In this document: positions 1-11,505 of the stretch, piece after piece
Layout: each line of letters opens with the position of its first letter
How positions within the stretch are numbered: position 1 is the first letter of the stretch
Assembly: GCF_023159225.1 (NCBI RefSeq)
Contig: NC_063166.1
Location: 46,555,149 to 46,619,148, forward strand
From: Perognathus longimembris pacificus
Lineage: Eukaryota; Chordata; Mammalia; Rodentia; Heteromyidae
Direction: 5' to 3'
Length of the DNA: 64,000 nt
Position numbers and translations under genes: made by a program
The notes under the pieces: generated by a model
Database searches by the model: none
Seen by the model: only the letters and a program-made list of their open reading frames with translations
Told to the model about the DNA's origin: nothing

Positions 1-100
1 TGAGCAAAAGAGCCCAGGGACAGTGCCCAGGCCCTGAGATGAAGCAGCATAAGTGACAAAATAAATAAGTAAACAAACAAATAAATAAATTTTCTTTTAA
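1..100 (+). mobile_element. 3' end of a 7SL/tRNA composite SINE
   Basis: The window opens inside the right, tRNA-like half of a composite SINE: GAGCAAAAGAGCCCAGGG, then CAGTGCCCAGGCCCTGAG, then an AAAT-rich tail. The same right half follows a 7SL-like left half in complete copies near 37.8 and 43.9 kb. The 5' part lies outside the window. Confidence 0.75.
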
Positions 101-1761
101 CTCGCACATAAGAACATGTAGATTATAGATACTGATGGGTAGTAGATGGTGTTTAGAAGCATGAAATATTATGTAATGTTCAAGCCAAGTTAAACATATT
201 TATCTCCTCAAAATTTGTCATTTCTTTGTGATGATAATTCTTCTAGATATTTTAGAACTCTAGCTTTTTTCTAGATTTTCAGAATCCACACTAAATTAAC
301 ATTGTCTATAGTCACCCCATTGTGCTACAGCATATAACTACTTCTTGTTCCTACAGATTTGTGCCCCATGAGCTTTCTGATATCTGTCACTCCATATCCC
401 TACTTGCCCCAGGCTCCGGTAGCTGTTCCTCTGAACTTCTGTGAGGTGCACTTCATATATTTGTGGATTTCACATAAAAGATACACAATGTGCCACTCGT
501 CTTTCTATGTCTTGTTTACATCACTGGACTTAGGGCCCTCCTGTTTCATCTGTGTTGTTGCAAATGACAGATTTCATTCCTGTTGTTTTAGTTTTTAATG
601 AGTAAATACTATTTCATGTTTTTGTGGACCATGGTTTTTTTGTCATTTATTTTAGATGTCTAAGATGTCTCCTTTGATGATTTGTCTGGAGCCTTAGGTG
701 TTTTCACAGTAACTCTTTTCTATCAATGATTTCCACATCAGCAGATTCAACCAAACTCAGACACAAAATTTTAGAAAAAGAATTGTACTTACTTTTTCTT
801 GCCATTTTCTCTGTGTTCCCTCCATATTTGGCTGTAAGGCATTTTTTACTTCTATCTTAGATTAGAAGCTTTGCCAGATAGGCAAGTCTCCAACATTTTG
901 TCATAGCTCTAATTTGGGGACAATGAACAATGAAGGTCACTGGATCTAGTCTGAACTGTGGACAAAAGGCTGACAAATATTGTGGGCACCCACTTTGTCA
1001 GATCTGAGCTGGGAGCACAACTGGATTATTTGGACCCCTGGGTTCCTTGGCATGAAATAAGCATAATATGCAACCTGGTATCTTAAACTTGAGTGTTAAA
1101 CAGCCTGAGACCAGTTACTAGTATCTCAGCAGCCATAAAAATTGGCAGACTCTAAGCAAAGCACAGGAAAGGAAGAGGTTCTTGTCACAAGTCTGGAACA
1201 GTCTTTCACTCTGAAAGAAGTCAGAACATTTGTACCAGACATCCTGGAATAAGCCCTAAATTAAGTGTTGGAAATTGTGTATTTTCACACTTTATCTATT
1301 CACAGGCCTAATTTTCCTGATGGACTGAGTTAACAGCTTAAATACCCTTTATTCTGTTAAGGCACTGAATATACCTTGGACCAGACTTGATATGTTTATA
1401 CCAAATCAGAGAAGAAATTGATCTGTAAGTGATCATTGTCTAAATGAAAACAGGAAGGTAAAAAGACAAAGTAACCATTCATTTTGTGAACATCTGCTCT
1501 CACCTGTTATATCGCCTGTTCCTCCTTTAAGAGTCCTAGGAAGTAGGTATTATGGATCACCTTCCAAAACCAAAGCGGATAGAGAGCAACTGTTCCTAAG
1601 AGTCAGTCTTGTCTGAATGCAAACCTCAATTGTTGGGGTCAAAATATCTAAGCATCCCTTCAAAACTAGCATGCACACAAACAGTTTCTTTTTGTGACAA
1701 CTATTTCCAGTGCTTGTATTCATTTTATATTGTTCTTTGCAGGTTCAAAGCAATGCACCTG
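101..1761. other. Unique AT-rich DNA with a possible MIR remnant
   Basis: No gene or clear exon is seen. A stretch near 1485-1600 (AGTCCTAGGAAGTAGGTATTAT) resembles the inverted core of a MIR SINE, low confidence. A 79-residue open frame at 359-598 has no recognisable domain and looks like chance. Confidence 0.5.
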
Positions 1762-1983
1762 GGCTGGGGATAGGGCCTAGTGGCAAGAGTGCTTGCCTCC
1801 TATACATGAGGCCCTGGGTTCAATTCCCCAGCACCACTTATACAGAAAACGGCCAGAAGTGGCACTGTGGCTCAAGTGGCAGAGTGCTAGCCTTAAGCAA
1901 AAAGAAGCCAGGGACAGTGCTCAGGCCCTGAGTCCAAGGCCCAGGACTGGCCAAAAAAAAAAAAAAAACCACACAAAAAAAAA
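1762..1983 (+). mobile_element. IDL-Geo-type dimeric SINE, older subfamily
   Basis: The left monomer has a pol III A-box-like GGCCTAGTGGCAAGAG and B-box GGGTTCAATTCC. The right monomer runs from CGGCCAGAAG to CCAGGACTGGCC and is followed by an A-rich tail. An 11-bp target duplication CAATGCACCTG flanks it on both sides. Older-subfamily markers are CCTGGGTTCAATTCC and a right monomer with AGCAAAAAGAAGCC. It is a non-autonomous retroposon transcribed by pol III and mobilised by L1 proteins, as known for the class. Confidence 0.92.
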
Positions 1984-2552
1984 CAATGCACCTGTTCACT
2001 TTTCCTTTCCTTCTTAATACTCCACTTCTATAGAGTTTCCCACATTCTAACAAAAGAAAATATCATTGGTATACACCATTTTTTTTTGCAAATTCATGGA
2101 CTCTATTTTAAAAGTCTAAGTCTAAGGTTCACATTATAAAACCTGTCAAAGAGGGATTACTTTATTTGAATTTAAGTTGAAGGCTTCTTATACTCAAATA
2201 TGAAGGGCTATTGAATGGGTTTTGGACTATTAGTGATTCCTGGGCTATAAAAATGAAGAAGACTTCTGCTTTAGTCAGATGTATTCTGTAGAAAACAAGT
2301 GATTGAGTTCAGTTATGAGCTGTCTGATTTCCCAGAAACTCTATCTCAGTAACAAAGGTTCACCCTGCAGGAAAAAAAGATGAGCTGCTGCTGTAGCAAT
2401 TGTAAAGCAATATTTGCTCTCAAGTTCAGCTTACAAATTGGAAGCTCGCCTCACTACCTTGGGTTGACTATGGATAAACCTGATTGTATTATGCACAGAT
2501 GTTTGTGTTACAGAAGGTATGTTCTTAAACATCATGTTGAAAGTAAAAGTAG
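1984..2552. other. Unique DNA up to the L1-A target site
   Basis: No gene is recognised. The last 14 bases (GAAAGTAAAAGTAG, 2539-2552) are the 5' copy of the L1-A target site duplication. An open frame starting at 2380 runs across this boundary into the L1 5' UTR and is therefore chance. Confidence 0.7.
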
Positions 2553-3783
2553 GAAGAAAGATGGCACCGACAGAGTAGGGAGGTACCCCGACTCGCCCCA
2601 ACTGAATAGCGAGCTGGGAAGTCCAACACCCAACACCCCATCAAGAACCCAGCAAAACCAGCAGCCAGAAGCAGTGGAGAAATGCAGGAAAACAAAAAGG
2701 AGCAAAAAAGAAGAGCCAAAAACGTACACGGAGCCGGAGAATCTCTGGGGCACCCTCCCCCCACCAGCCGACCCTGGCCCGAACAGGGCCAGGCTGGGAA
2801 AGGGGAACCCGACGATCGGCAGACAGGCTTCCGGGAGCGCAGAATTCAGATAACGGGAGACCCCACGGTCACTAGGGAGGGTGCGGACCAAGACACACAC
2901 CGGCAGCGACGAGAAGTTCGGGTCCACACAGGGTTCAGACAGGGGAACCCAGCGCGGCAGAAGGAGGGAACCGGGGAAGCCACCATGACACTTCGCCACC
3001 CCCTGAAGGACCAACGGCTGCACGGGCCACACACACAATGCAGCATCAGTGAGTCCCCCATTACCCCCTCACCCAACGGGAGACCAGCTATCAGAGACCC
3101 AAGCCCTACAAAGAAGCTAGATCTCCCTCCCTCCCCCTCCCCACCCCGAGGGAATAAAGAACCCCCAAATCAGGCGGGAAGCTCCCATCAGGCACTGGGA
3201 AGTCAGTTTAGCAGGGGAAGGGCGGAGCAGCCCCAAGGCCCCACAGGTCCCTGAACTGGCAGAACCGACCCCGCCCCCTTCCCAACAGAGGCTGGTGGAC
3301 AGCCGGCAGTGCAAGCCCCACCCCAGGCTCCTGGACCTCGCAGACTCTTACAACTAAAATCACAGGTGCTGGTGGGCAATACCAGCACAGCAGGGACACC
3401 TGGGCCTGATCACATCCCCCTCTCACAGTGGAGGCGAGGTCTGAGGGTGCTAACCCACGCCCGGACAGTCGATCCCACTGGGCCCCACACATACAGCCCC
3501 CCCAATGGACTCGCGGGAGGGTGCAAACACAACCCAACAACCCGGGGCTCGCTCTGGGAGGCATACCCCGCTGTGGACGGGGCCACAGCACCAGAGCCTG
3601 TTGCAGCGGGCACACAGCGCACAGGAGGGTGGGGCCCCCGGTGACAGCACCCGCTCTGGTAGGTGGGTACCCTGCACTCGTGGGCGGGGCCACAGCTGCA
3701 GCACCTGCTGCCGTAAACACGCCTACACAGGAGGGAGGGCAGAGCTACAAACCAAACCTGAGAAGCTATCCACAGATCTCCAG
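2553..3783 (+). promoter_or_regulatory. L1-A 5' UTR and internal promoter
   Basis: About 1.2 kb of GC-rich sequence stands out against AT-rich surroundings, as expected of an L1 internal promoter. AAGATGGC at 2558-2565, six bases from the 5' end, is a perfect core for YY1, which positions transcription initiation in human L1. Two units of about 52 bp, 107 bp apart (3578 and 3685), both start CGGGGCCACAG and end ACAGGAGGG, suggesting an internal duplication. Several open frames on both strands here are probably by-products of the GC content. Promoter activity is inferred. Confidence 0.8.
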
Positions 3784-4907
3784 ATGTGCAAATCACAAAG
3801 AAACATAACACAGTTCAGCAAAGGGCAAGCCAACTTGCCAGCTCCAAAAAGCAGCACGACTGAAGAGGAAATGGAGATTAAAAAAGCAAATGAGGCCATG
3901 TTAACAGGAATGATGGAAAGAATCAGAAATGAAATCAGAAAACAATTCCAGGAGTTTAGAGCGGAAATCTTGAAGGACACCCAGGAAGCCAAGAAAGAAA
4001 TGGAAGCAAAAATGGATACAATGCAAGCCTCCTTTAAAGAAAATCTTCACATCCTGAGAATTGAAATGCATGAAAAAATAGATTTAAAAAAAAACTCTTT
4101 AAAGGAAGAAATTCCACAATCAGAGCTGTTCTGACAACCATAAATAGCTCTCTGACATCCACAAACTCCGCAATTGAGACCATAACACGAAGAGTGGACC
4201 ATATGGAATCCAGAATCTCTCGCCTGGACGATGAAGCAGGTGACAACAACCAGGAAAAGACCACACTCCAAGAAAAGGTGAAGCTTCAGGGCAGACTAAT
4301 CCAGGAACTAATGGACAAAGACAAGAGATATAATCTGCGCATAATTGGAATAGAAGGAGCCGAATACCAGAGCAGAGGGCTTAATCATGTTCTCAATAAA
4401 GTTATTGCAGAAAACTTCCCCAATCTCACAGGGGACCCCATCCAGGTAACCGAAGCCTATAGGACACCTGGTAGGCCAGACCCCAGAAAAGCCACCCCAA
4501 GGCACATAATATTCAAGACTACAGACCTCAAGATTAAAAAGCAAATTCTGAATTCAGCCAAAGCAAAGAAAGAAACTTTCTATAGTGGTAAGAGGATTCG
4601 AATAACATCTGACTTATCCACACAAACTTACCAAGCACGAAGCAAGTGGAAGAACACCATCCAAGTACTTCAGACTAACAATTTGCAACCTCGGATCAAA
4701 TATCCAGCGAAATTGGAGTTCACATTCGAAGGGAAAACCAGATCTTTCCACACCAAAGAGGAGCTAAAGGAGTATGTGAATAAAAAACCAGCCCTACAGC
4801 GAATATTAAGAGGGGAACCCCACCCAACAGAGATCGTAAAAGACACACAGACAGAATCAGAAAGAAACTACAATAGCCAAAATCCATCAGAAAGAACAGC
4901 TCACTAA
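3784..4907 (+). pseudogene. L1-A ORF1 (RNA-binding chaperone), frameshifted
   Basis: L1 ORF1 protein forms trimers that coat L1 RNA and act as a nucleic-acid chaperone in the cytoplasmic RNP. The first part, from the ATG at 3784 (MCKSQRNITQF), is charged and heptad-like, consistent with the coiled coil. The second part, in another frame, has the RRM-type segment RYNLRIIGIEGAEY and the C-terminal domain with RHIIFKTTDLKIKKQ and NNLQPRIKYPAKLEF. The total of about 374 codons is normal for a rodent ORF1. The frame break falls between about 4085 and 4130, where an A9 run at 4086-4094 is the likely cause. I chose 3784 because it directly precedes the coiled-coil region; frames further upstream lie in the 5' UTR. 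Confidence 0.9.
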
Positions 4908-4949
4908 AGACAAGCAAAAAAAAAGAGGAAAAAACAGCCCAACAAGAAA

Positions 4950-7900
4950 ATGGAAGGAGAAAAAACACCCTTATCCTTGATCTCTTTAAATATAAATGGT
5001 TTAAACTCCCCGATAAAGAGGAGCAGACTGGCAGAATGGATTCGCAAACAAAAAGTTGACATCTGCTGTCTACAAGAGGCACACCTTACAGCAAGGGACA
5101 AAAACAGGCTTCGAATGAAAAGATGGAGCAAGATCTACCAAGCAAATGCACCTACCAAAATGGCAGGTGTAACCATCCTGATCTTAGACAAGCTGGACTT
5201 CTCATTAAAATCAACTCAAAAAGACAAAGAAGGACACTACATATTAATACAAGGAAAATTCCAGAATCAAGACATCACGGTGATAAATGTATACTCACTG
5301 AACAAAAGAGGACCTACATATGTCAAGCAAATTCTCACAGAATTACAGAACTAGACGCAAACACAATCATAGTGGGTGACTTTAATACCCCTCCCTCTCC
5401 AAGAGACAGATCCAACACCCAGAGAATTAGCAAGGGAGCTGAGGACCTAAGTAACACCATTTCCCAAATGGATCTAACAGACCTATATAGAACCTTCCAC
5501 CCTACAGAGACCCAATACACCTTCTTTTCAGCAGCCCATGGATCATATTCCAAAATAAACCACGACATAGCCCACAGAAAGAACCTCAGCAAATACAAAA
5601 GTATTGACGTCATCTTATGTATTATATCTGATCACAGTGGATTAAAGGTAACCCTCAACAACAAAGGATACCACAGAGGCTATACACACTCTTGGAGGCT
5701 AAACCCCACACTGCTATCCAACACTTGGGCCACAGACCAAATTAAAGATGAAATCAACGAATTCATAAGCCGCAATGACAATGAAAACACATCAGAAAGA
5801 AACGTATGGGACACAGCTAAGGCAGTACTGAGGGGCAACATCATTGCCCTCAGCACTCACGTTAAAAGAATGGAAGCATGGGCTGGGGATATAGCCTAGT
5901 GGCAAGAGTGCCTGCCTCGGATACACGAGGCCCTAGGTTCGATTCCCCAGCACCACATATACAGAAAAAACGGCCAGAAGCGGCGCTGTGGCTCAAGTGG
6001 CAGAGTGCTAGCCTTGAGCGGGAAGAAGCCAGGGACAGTGCTCAGGCCCTGAGTCCAAGGCCCAGGACTGGCCAAAAAAAAAAAAAAAAAAAAGAATGGA
6101 AGCAGAGCAGGTGAATAACCTCACGATGAAACTAAAACAACTGGATAAACAAGAAATGACAGAATCTAAAACGACTAGGAGGGGAGAGTTCACAAAGATT
6201 AAAGAAGAGATAAATCTGACTGAAAATAGAAAGACCATTCAACAAATAAATAAGACTAAAAGCTGGTTCTTTGAGAAAATAAACAAAATTGACATACCCC
6301 TTGCAAGACTTACAAAAAAAAGAGAAGAGACTCATATACGTAAAATCAAGGACTCCACTGGAAAAATTACAACAAGTACACACAATATTCAAACAATCAT
6401 AAGGAGCTATTTCCAAAACCTCTCTCTACTCAGCAAAAAACAATAATTTTACAGAAATGGATCAATTCTTAGAGAAGTACAAACTGTGCAAATTGAACCA
6501 AGAAGAAATAAATCAACTAAATAAACCAATAACTTACAGTGAGATACAGGGGGTAATCAAGAGCCTCCCAACAAAGAAAAGCCCAGGCCCAGATGGATTC
6601 ACCAACAAATTCTACAAAACCTTTAGTGAGGAGCTAATACCAATACTCCTCAAACTCTTCCGCGAAATAGAAACAGGGAAAAATCCCAAACTCATTCTAT
6701 GAAGCTAATATCATACTCATTCCCAAACCAGGCAAAGACCCAACAAAAAAAGAGAACTACAGACCCATATCAATAATGAACACAGATGCAAAGCTCCTCA
6801 ATAAAATATTAGCTAACAGGATCCAGAAACTGATCAAGAAAATCATACATCATGACCAAGAAGGCTTCATCCCACAGTCACAAGGATGGTTCAACATCCG
6901 TAAATCAATCAACGTAATTCACCACATAAACAGATCTAAAATTAAGAATTACATTGTTATCTCAGTTGATGCCCAAAAAGCCTTTGACAAAATACAACAT
7001 CCATACCTATTAAAAGCTTTGGAGAGAACAGGAATAGATGGAACATTCCTCAAAACAATAAAAGCCGTATACAACAGACCAACTGCTAATATCATATTAA
7101 ATGGAGAGAAACTTAAATCATTCCCCCTAAACTCAGGAACAAGACAAGGATGCCCACTCTCCCCACTTCTTTTCAACATAGTCCTGGAATCCCTAGCCAT
7201 AGCAATAAGACAAGAGGAGGACATCAAAGGGATCCACATCGGCAAGGAAGAAATCATGTTATCCCTATTCGCAGACGACATGATCTTATATCTGAAGTAC
7301 CCAAAAAACTCAGTACCCAAACTCCTACACCTAATAAACCAATTTGGCAAAGTAGCAGGATACAAAATCAATCCACAAAAGTCAGCAGCTTTTCTGTACA
7401 CCAGCAATATACAAACAGAAAAGGAAATTATGGAAACAATTCCATTTACAGTAGCCAAAAAAAATAAAGTACCTAGGGATCAACTTAACCAAGGACGTGA
7501 CGGACCTATTTAATGAGAACTATAAAAATCTAATAAGGGAAATCAAAGAAGACACAAGGAGATGGAAAGACCTCCCATGCTCAGGAAGAATCAATATAGT
7601 GAAAATGGCCATATTACACAAATTGTTATACAAATTCAATGCAATACCTATCAAAATCCCAGCCACATTCTTCACTGAAATAGAGAAACCAATCCATAAA
7701 TTCATATGGAGCAAAAAACCTAGAATAGCCAAAGCAATTCTAGGCAAAAAAAGCAGTGCAGGAGGTATCACAATACCAGACTTCAAGCTCTACTACAAGG
7801 CCATCATAACAAAAATAGCATGGTATTGGTATAAAAACAGATCAGAAGACCAATGGATTAGAATTGAAGACCCAGAAATAAAACCACACTCTTACAGCCA

Positions 7901-8985
7901 ACTGATAGTCGACAAAGGAGCTAAAGACATACAATGGAATAAGCATAGCCTCTTCAACTTCTGGTGCTGGGAGAACTGGGCAGCCATATACAGAAAACTC
8001 AAAGTAGACCCAAGCCTATCACCATGCACCAAGATCAACTCAAAATGGATCAAGGACCTCAATATCAGACCTGAATTCTTGAAACTACTGAAGGACAGAA
8101 TAGGAAAGACGCTACAACTTATAGGCACAGGAAGGAACTTCCTGAATAGAGTCCCAGGGGCACAACAAATAGGGGAAAGACTTGACAAATGGGACTACTA
8201 CAAATTGAGAAGTTTCTGCACAGCTAAGGACATAGCCACCAAAATAGAAAGACAGCCAACCATATGGGAAAGGATATTTACCAGCACAGCAACAGACAAA
8301 GGCCTGATATCTGTCATCCACAGAGAACTCAAAAAACTAAGCCCCTCCAAGCCCAATAAACCTATTAGGAAATGGGCAAAGGAGCTAAAGAGAGACTTCA
8401 CAAGAGAAGATGTAAAAATGGCAAAGAAACACATGAGGAAATGCTCAACATCCCTGGTAGTAAAGGAAATGCAAATAAAAACAACCCTGAGATATCACCT
8501 CACCCCAGTTAGAATGGCCTATACTCTGAACTCAGGCAACAACATATGCTGGAGAGGGTGCGGGGAAAGAGGAACCCTTCTCCATGTTGGTGAGAGTGCA
8601 ATTAGTACAACCACTTTGGAGAACAGTATGGAGGTTTCTCAAAAAGCTCAATATAGACCTACCCTATGACCCAGCCATACCACTCCTAGGCATCTATCCT
8701 AAACAGCAAACCCCAAGATATCAAAAAGACATTTGTACTTCCATGTTTATCGCGGCACAATTCACAATAGCCAAAATATGGAAACAACCCAGTTGCCCCT
8801 CCACAGACGAATGGATCCAAAAAATATGGTACTTATACACAATGGGATACTACATAGCAATTAGGAATGGTGAAATATTGTTATTCGCAGGGAAATGGTC
8901 AGAACTCAAACAAATAATGTTGAGCGCGACAAGCCTAGAACAGAGAAAACAAAGGGGCATGATCTCCCTGATATATGACTGTTAA
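4950..8985 (+). pseudogene. L1-A ORF2 (endonuclease / reverse transcriptase), broken
   Basis: ORF2 normally nicks the target and reverse-transcribes L1 RNA in place. The AP-like endonuclease shows CLQEAHLT (catalytic Glu), VGDFNTP (Asp/Asn) and SDHS (His). The reverse transcriptase shows [24 protein letters not shown] and the active site FADDMILYL near 7270-7296. The C-terminal region keeps CWRGCG, but the usual Cys/His knuckle is lost in a frame change near 8585. Without the nested SINE about 1270 codons remain, the usual family length. Frame changes lie near 5340, 6445, 6690, 7457-7464 (A8 run) and 8585-8605, and the SINE at 5879 interrupts it between endonuclease and reverse transcriptase. 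Non-functional as read. Confidence 0.95.
5879..6089 (+). mobile_element. IDL-Geo-type SINE nested in L1-A ORF2, young subfamily
   Basis: A complete dimer with A tail, flanked by 15-bp duplications AAAAGAATGGAAGCA at 5864-5878 and 6090-6104. Young-subfamily markers: TAGCCTAGTGG, CGGATACACGAGG, CCTAGGTTCGATTCC, AAGCGGCGCTG and GAGCGGGAAG, with CpGs mostly intact. It must be younger than L1-A. Confidence 0.96.
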
Positions 8986-9421
8986 CAAAGGGAGACAGAG
9001 AGACAGTAGAGACCAAGTCTGGGAAACCAAAAACTGCTTGTCAAATAGTATTTCCCACAGGATTGGGGGAGCGACCCAACAGTATGTAACTAAAACCAAA
9101 CAATTACTCAACTTAAGGTCAAAAATTGACCTCTCAGGGGAATACAATAGCTCAAAAGCTAGATATGTACGTTCATATAAGACTACTGTCGACATAGGGT
9201 CTAATATCGACATTACATTTAAAGCCCTAGGCGAACTTTCTTGGGTGTGGCCACGTGGCTACTGTATATGTTCGCGATACATTGTATATTGTATATATGT
9301 CTACCTGACCTAGAAAAGAGATAGAAAAACAGGACGTAAGATATCACAAGAAATGTACACACTGCCCTACTATGTAACTGTACCCTTTTTGCACAACACC
9401 TTGTCAAAAAATTTGTGTTCA

Positions 9422-9648
9422 GGGCTGGGGATATAGCCTAGTGGCAAGAGTGCCTGCCTCGAATACACGAGGCCCTAGGTTCGATTCCCCAGCACCACAT
9501 ATACAGAAAAAACGGCCAGAAGCGGCGCTGTGGCTCAAGTGGCAGAGTGCTAGCCTTGAGCGGGAAGAAGCCAGGGACAGTGCTCAGGCCCTGAGTCCAA
9601 GGCCCAGGACTGGCCAAAAAAAAAAAAAAAATAAATAAATAAATAAAT
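9422..9648 (+). mobile_element. IDL-Geo-type SINE at the L1-A 3' end, young subfamily
   Basis: A complete dimer followed by A(n) and an (AAAT)n tail. Target duplication AAAATTTGTGTTCA lies at 9408-9421 and 9649-9662. It sits about 30 bp before the L1-A 3' terminus, splitting the 3' UTR from its AATAAA and A tail. Apart from GAATACACGAGG in place of GGATACACGAGG it closely matches the copy in ORF2. Confidence 0.95.
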
Positions 9649-9815
9649 AAAATTTGTGTTCAATTAATAAACAAATAAATTTTAAAAAAAAGAAAGTAAA
9701 AGTAGCCTCATCCTTACAATAAACTCTTGTAAGACTGTGTTGCTTTGCACCAAGTACATTTGTCTTTCAGATCCATTAATAGTACATATGTTTTATAGTG
9801 AACTCAAAATGTTTT

Positions 9816-10017
9816 GGGCTGGGGATATGGCCTAGTGGCAAGAGTGCTCGCCTCCTATACATGAGGCCCTGGGTTCAATTCCCCAGCACCACATATACAG
9901 AAAATGGCCAGAGGGGGCGCTGTAGCTCAAGTGGCAGACTGCTAGCCTTGAGCAAAAAGAAGCTAGGGACAGTGCTCAGGCCCTGAGTCCAAGCCTCAGG
10001 ACTGGCCAAAAAAAAAA
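9816..10017 (+). mobile_element. IDL-Geo-type dimeric SINE, older subfamily
   Basis: Left monomer GGGCTGGGGATATGGCCTAG, right monomer ending AGGACTGGCC plus A tail. Flanks AAAATGTTTT and AAAATTGTTTT form an imperfect duplication. It lies only about 110 bp downstream of L1-A. Markers CCTGGGTTCAATTCC and AGCAAAAAGAAGC are of the older type. Confidence 0.9.
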
Positions 10018-10717
10018 AAAATTGTTTTTCTGCTGTTTGTTTTAAATATTGAAGGTGACTAAAGCTTTGATGTTAGCTAATGATTCTTGTGATGGAGTAG
10101 AGACCACAAGCAAGCAAGATGTAGGTGGAGATTCTCTGAGGGGAGAGTAAGTAATAAACTGGAAGGTTGCACTCAATGCAAAAAAAGAAAACCACACTTA
10201 CTGTATAAATGAACCTTTCTAGAACACAATTTTGCAAGTCTGAGAGGCAGACACAGTACTCTGAGTATTGATGGGAGGGACCCATAGGTGTATATAGCTT
10301 TTGCTATGTCCATGGATTTAACTTGCTGCATTTACTCCTAGAGTCTAAAATGAAAGCAACTATTGTGGTTGTCCACATAGTTTGGAGGGAAAAAAAAAAA
10401 CAAATTTTTGTTGTATAAGGGTTTTTTTTTAGTTCCATTTTGTCTTATGAACCACAACAAAGATATTGAAGCATTTTTCAATCTGATAGATCAACCAGCT
10501 GGTCATTTCAGAGACTATAATGTCAGGCATTGTTTCTCTATGGGTCCTTTACATGATCTCTTTCATCTTTAGAGCAGCATCAAAAGCAACAGCAATTTAA
10601 TAGCCACAACACATCTTTAGTTTTTCTGCTCAGGAACTATCCAGTTTCTTATTTCCTACTCTTGTTTTCTACATTACCATAATAGTATCTAAATTTCCAT
10701 TTAAAAACTTGGATCAG
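10018..10717. other. Unique AT-rich DNA
   Basis: No gene or repeat is recognised. A minus-strand open frame of 70 residues (10073-10285) is without visible domains. The last 15 bases are the 5' target duplication of the next SINE. Confidence 0.5.
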
Positions 10718-10927
10718 GGCTGGGGATATAGCCTAGTGGCAAGAGTGCCTGCCTCAGATACACGAGGCCCTAGGTTCGATTCCCCAGCACCACATATACA
10801 GAAAACGGCCAGAAGCGGCGCTGTGGCTCAAGTGGCAGAGTGCTAGCCTTGAGCGGGAAGAAGCCAGGGACAGTGCTCAGGCCCTGAGTCCAAGGCCCAG
10901 GACTGGCCAAAAAAAAAACAAAAAAAA
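10718..10927 (+). mobile_element. IDL-Geo-type dimeric SINE, young subfamily
   Basis: A complete dimer with perfect 15-bp duplications AAAAACTTGGATCAG at 10703-10717 and 10928-10942. All young-subfamily markers are present (CCTAGGTTCGATTCC, GCGGCGCTG, GAGCGGGAAG), and the A tail is broken by one C. Confidence 0.95.
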
Positions 10928-10942
10928 AAAAACTTGGATCAG

Positions 10943-11505
10943 ATAGCATTACATCAGGAATTCTATGGAGTCTCTTGAAATTTCAGATGGTTTAAGTTTG
11001 ACCTAAACTGGTCTAAAGTTCATAGAGATAGGTCAGATGTTTTGGTGGCAGGGAGAGGTGACCATATCTCAGAACATCCTTGACTCTGACCAAGACAAGA
11101 CTTCTACAGAAGAAACTAGGCAGAGCAGCACCATACATTATTGGAAGAAACATCAAGAAAAAATAATCTACAGTCTACATGTGAAAAGTTTTCTACTCAG
11201 TACAAACCAATTCATCCACACCATTGGAAGCAAGAACTGGATAGTGCCACAGAGATTTCCTACTACCTGTGACCTTCCATCTTGAAATTCCAAAGGTAAT
11301 CTTGGGACCTGGTTTACCCAGGCCCACTGAACTCTACACTCTCCTCATCTACTATCACTGTTACTTCAATCCAGAACTATTGAGATAATTCCTCGGATTT
11401 TTTTCAATTTTCTTTCGCCTCTGAGATATTAGCAGTAGTGATATTAGGAAGTGTTGTGATTCTACAAGAGGAGAATGCCCTCAGAGAGGATTATGGGACT
11501 TAGAT
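10943..11505. other. Unique DNA
   Basis: Nothing is recognised apart from an 82-residue open frame (11037-11285) with no motif. The right part may be the 5' half of the MaLR-like LTR that continues after the CT repeat. Confidence 0.4.

Larger units (their letters stand above)
2553..9691 (+). mobile_element. Full-length LINE-1 (L1-A) with two nested SINEs
   Basis: A complete L1: GC-rich 5' UTR, ORF1, ORF2, 3' UTR with AATAAA and an A-rich tail. Perfect 14-bp target duplications GAAAGTAAAAGTAG lie at 2539-2552 and 9692-9705. The complement of the target junction is TTTC/AA, close to the known L1 endonuclease preference TTTT/AA. Without the SINEs at 5879 and 9422 the element is about 6.7 kb. 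Both ORFs carry several frameshifts, so it should not be autonomous as read. The perfect duplication argues for a fairly recent insertion. Confidence 0.96.

Noticed and set aside
2380..3254. Plus-strand open frames of 157 and 190 residues that could be genes
   Set aside because: The first begins in unique DNA and crosses the L1-A target site; both lie in the GC-rich L1 5' UTR and show only Pro/Arg/Gly-rich sequence without a domain.
5885..5955. Possible tRNA genes at the pol III A and B boxes in the dimeric SINEs
   Set aside because: The boxes lie in SINE left monomers with A tails and target duplications, and no cloverleaf acceptor stem closes.
9441..9638. Recurrent peptide (..RGPRFDSPAPHIQKKRPEA..) at 5878, 9441, 35103 and other sites
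   Set aside because: It is the translation of the dimeric SINE in one frame, so its repetition reflects the repeat and not a protein family.
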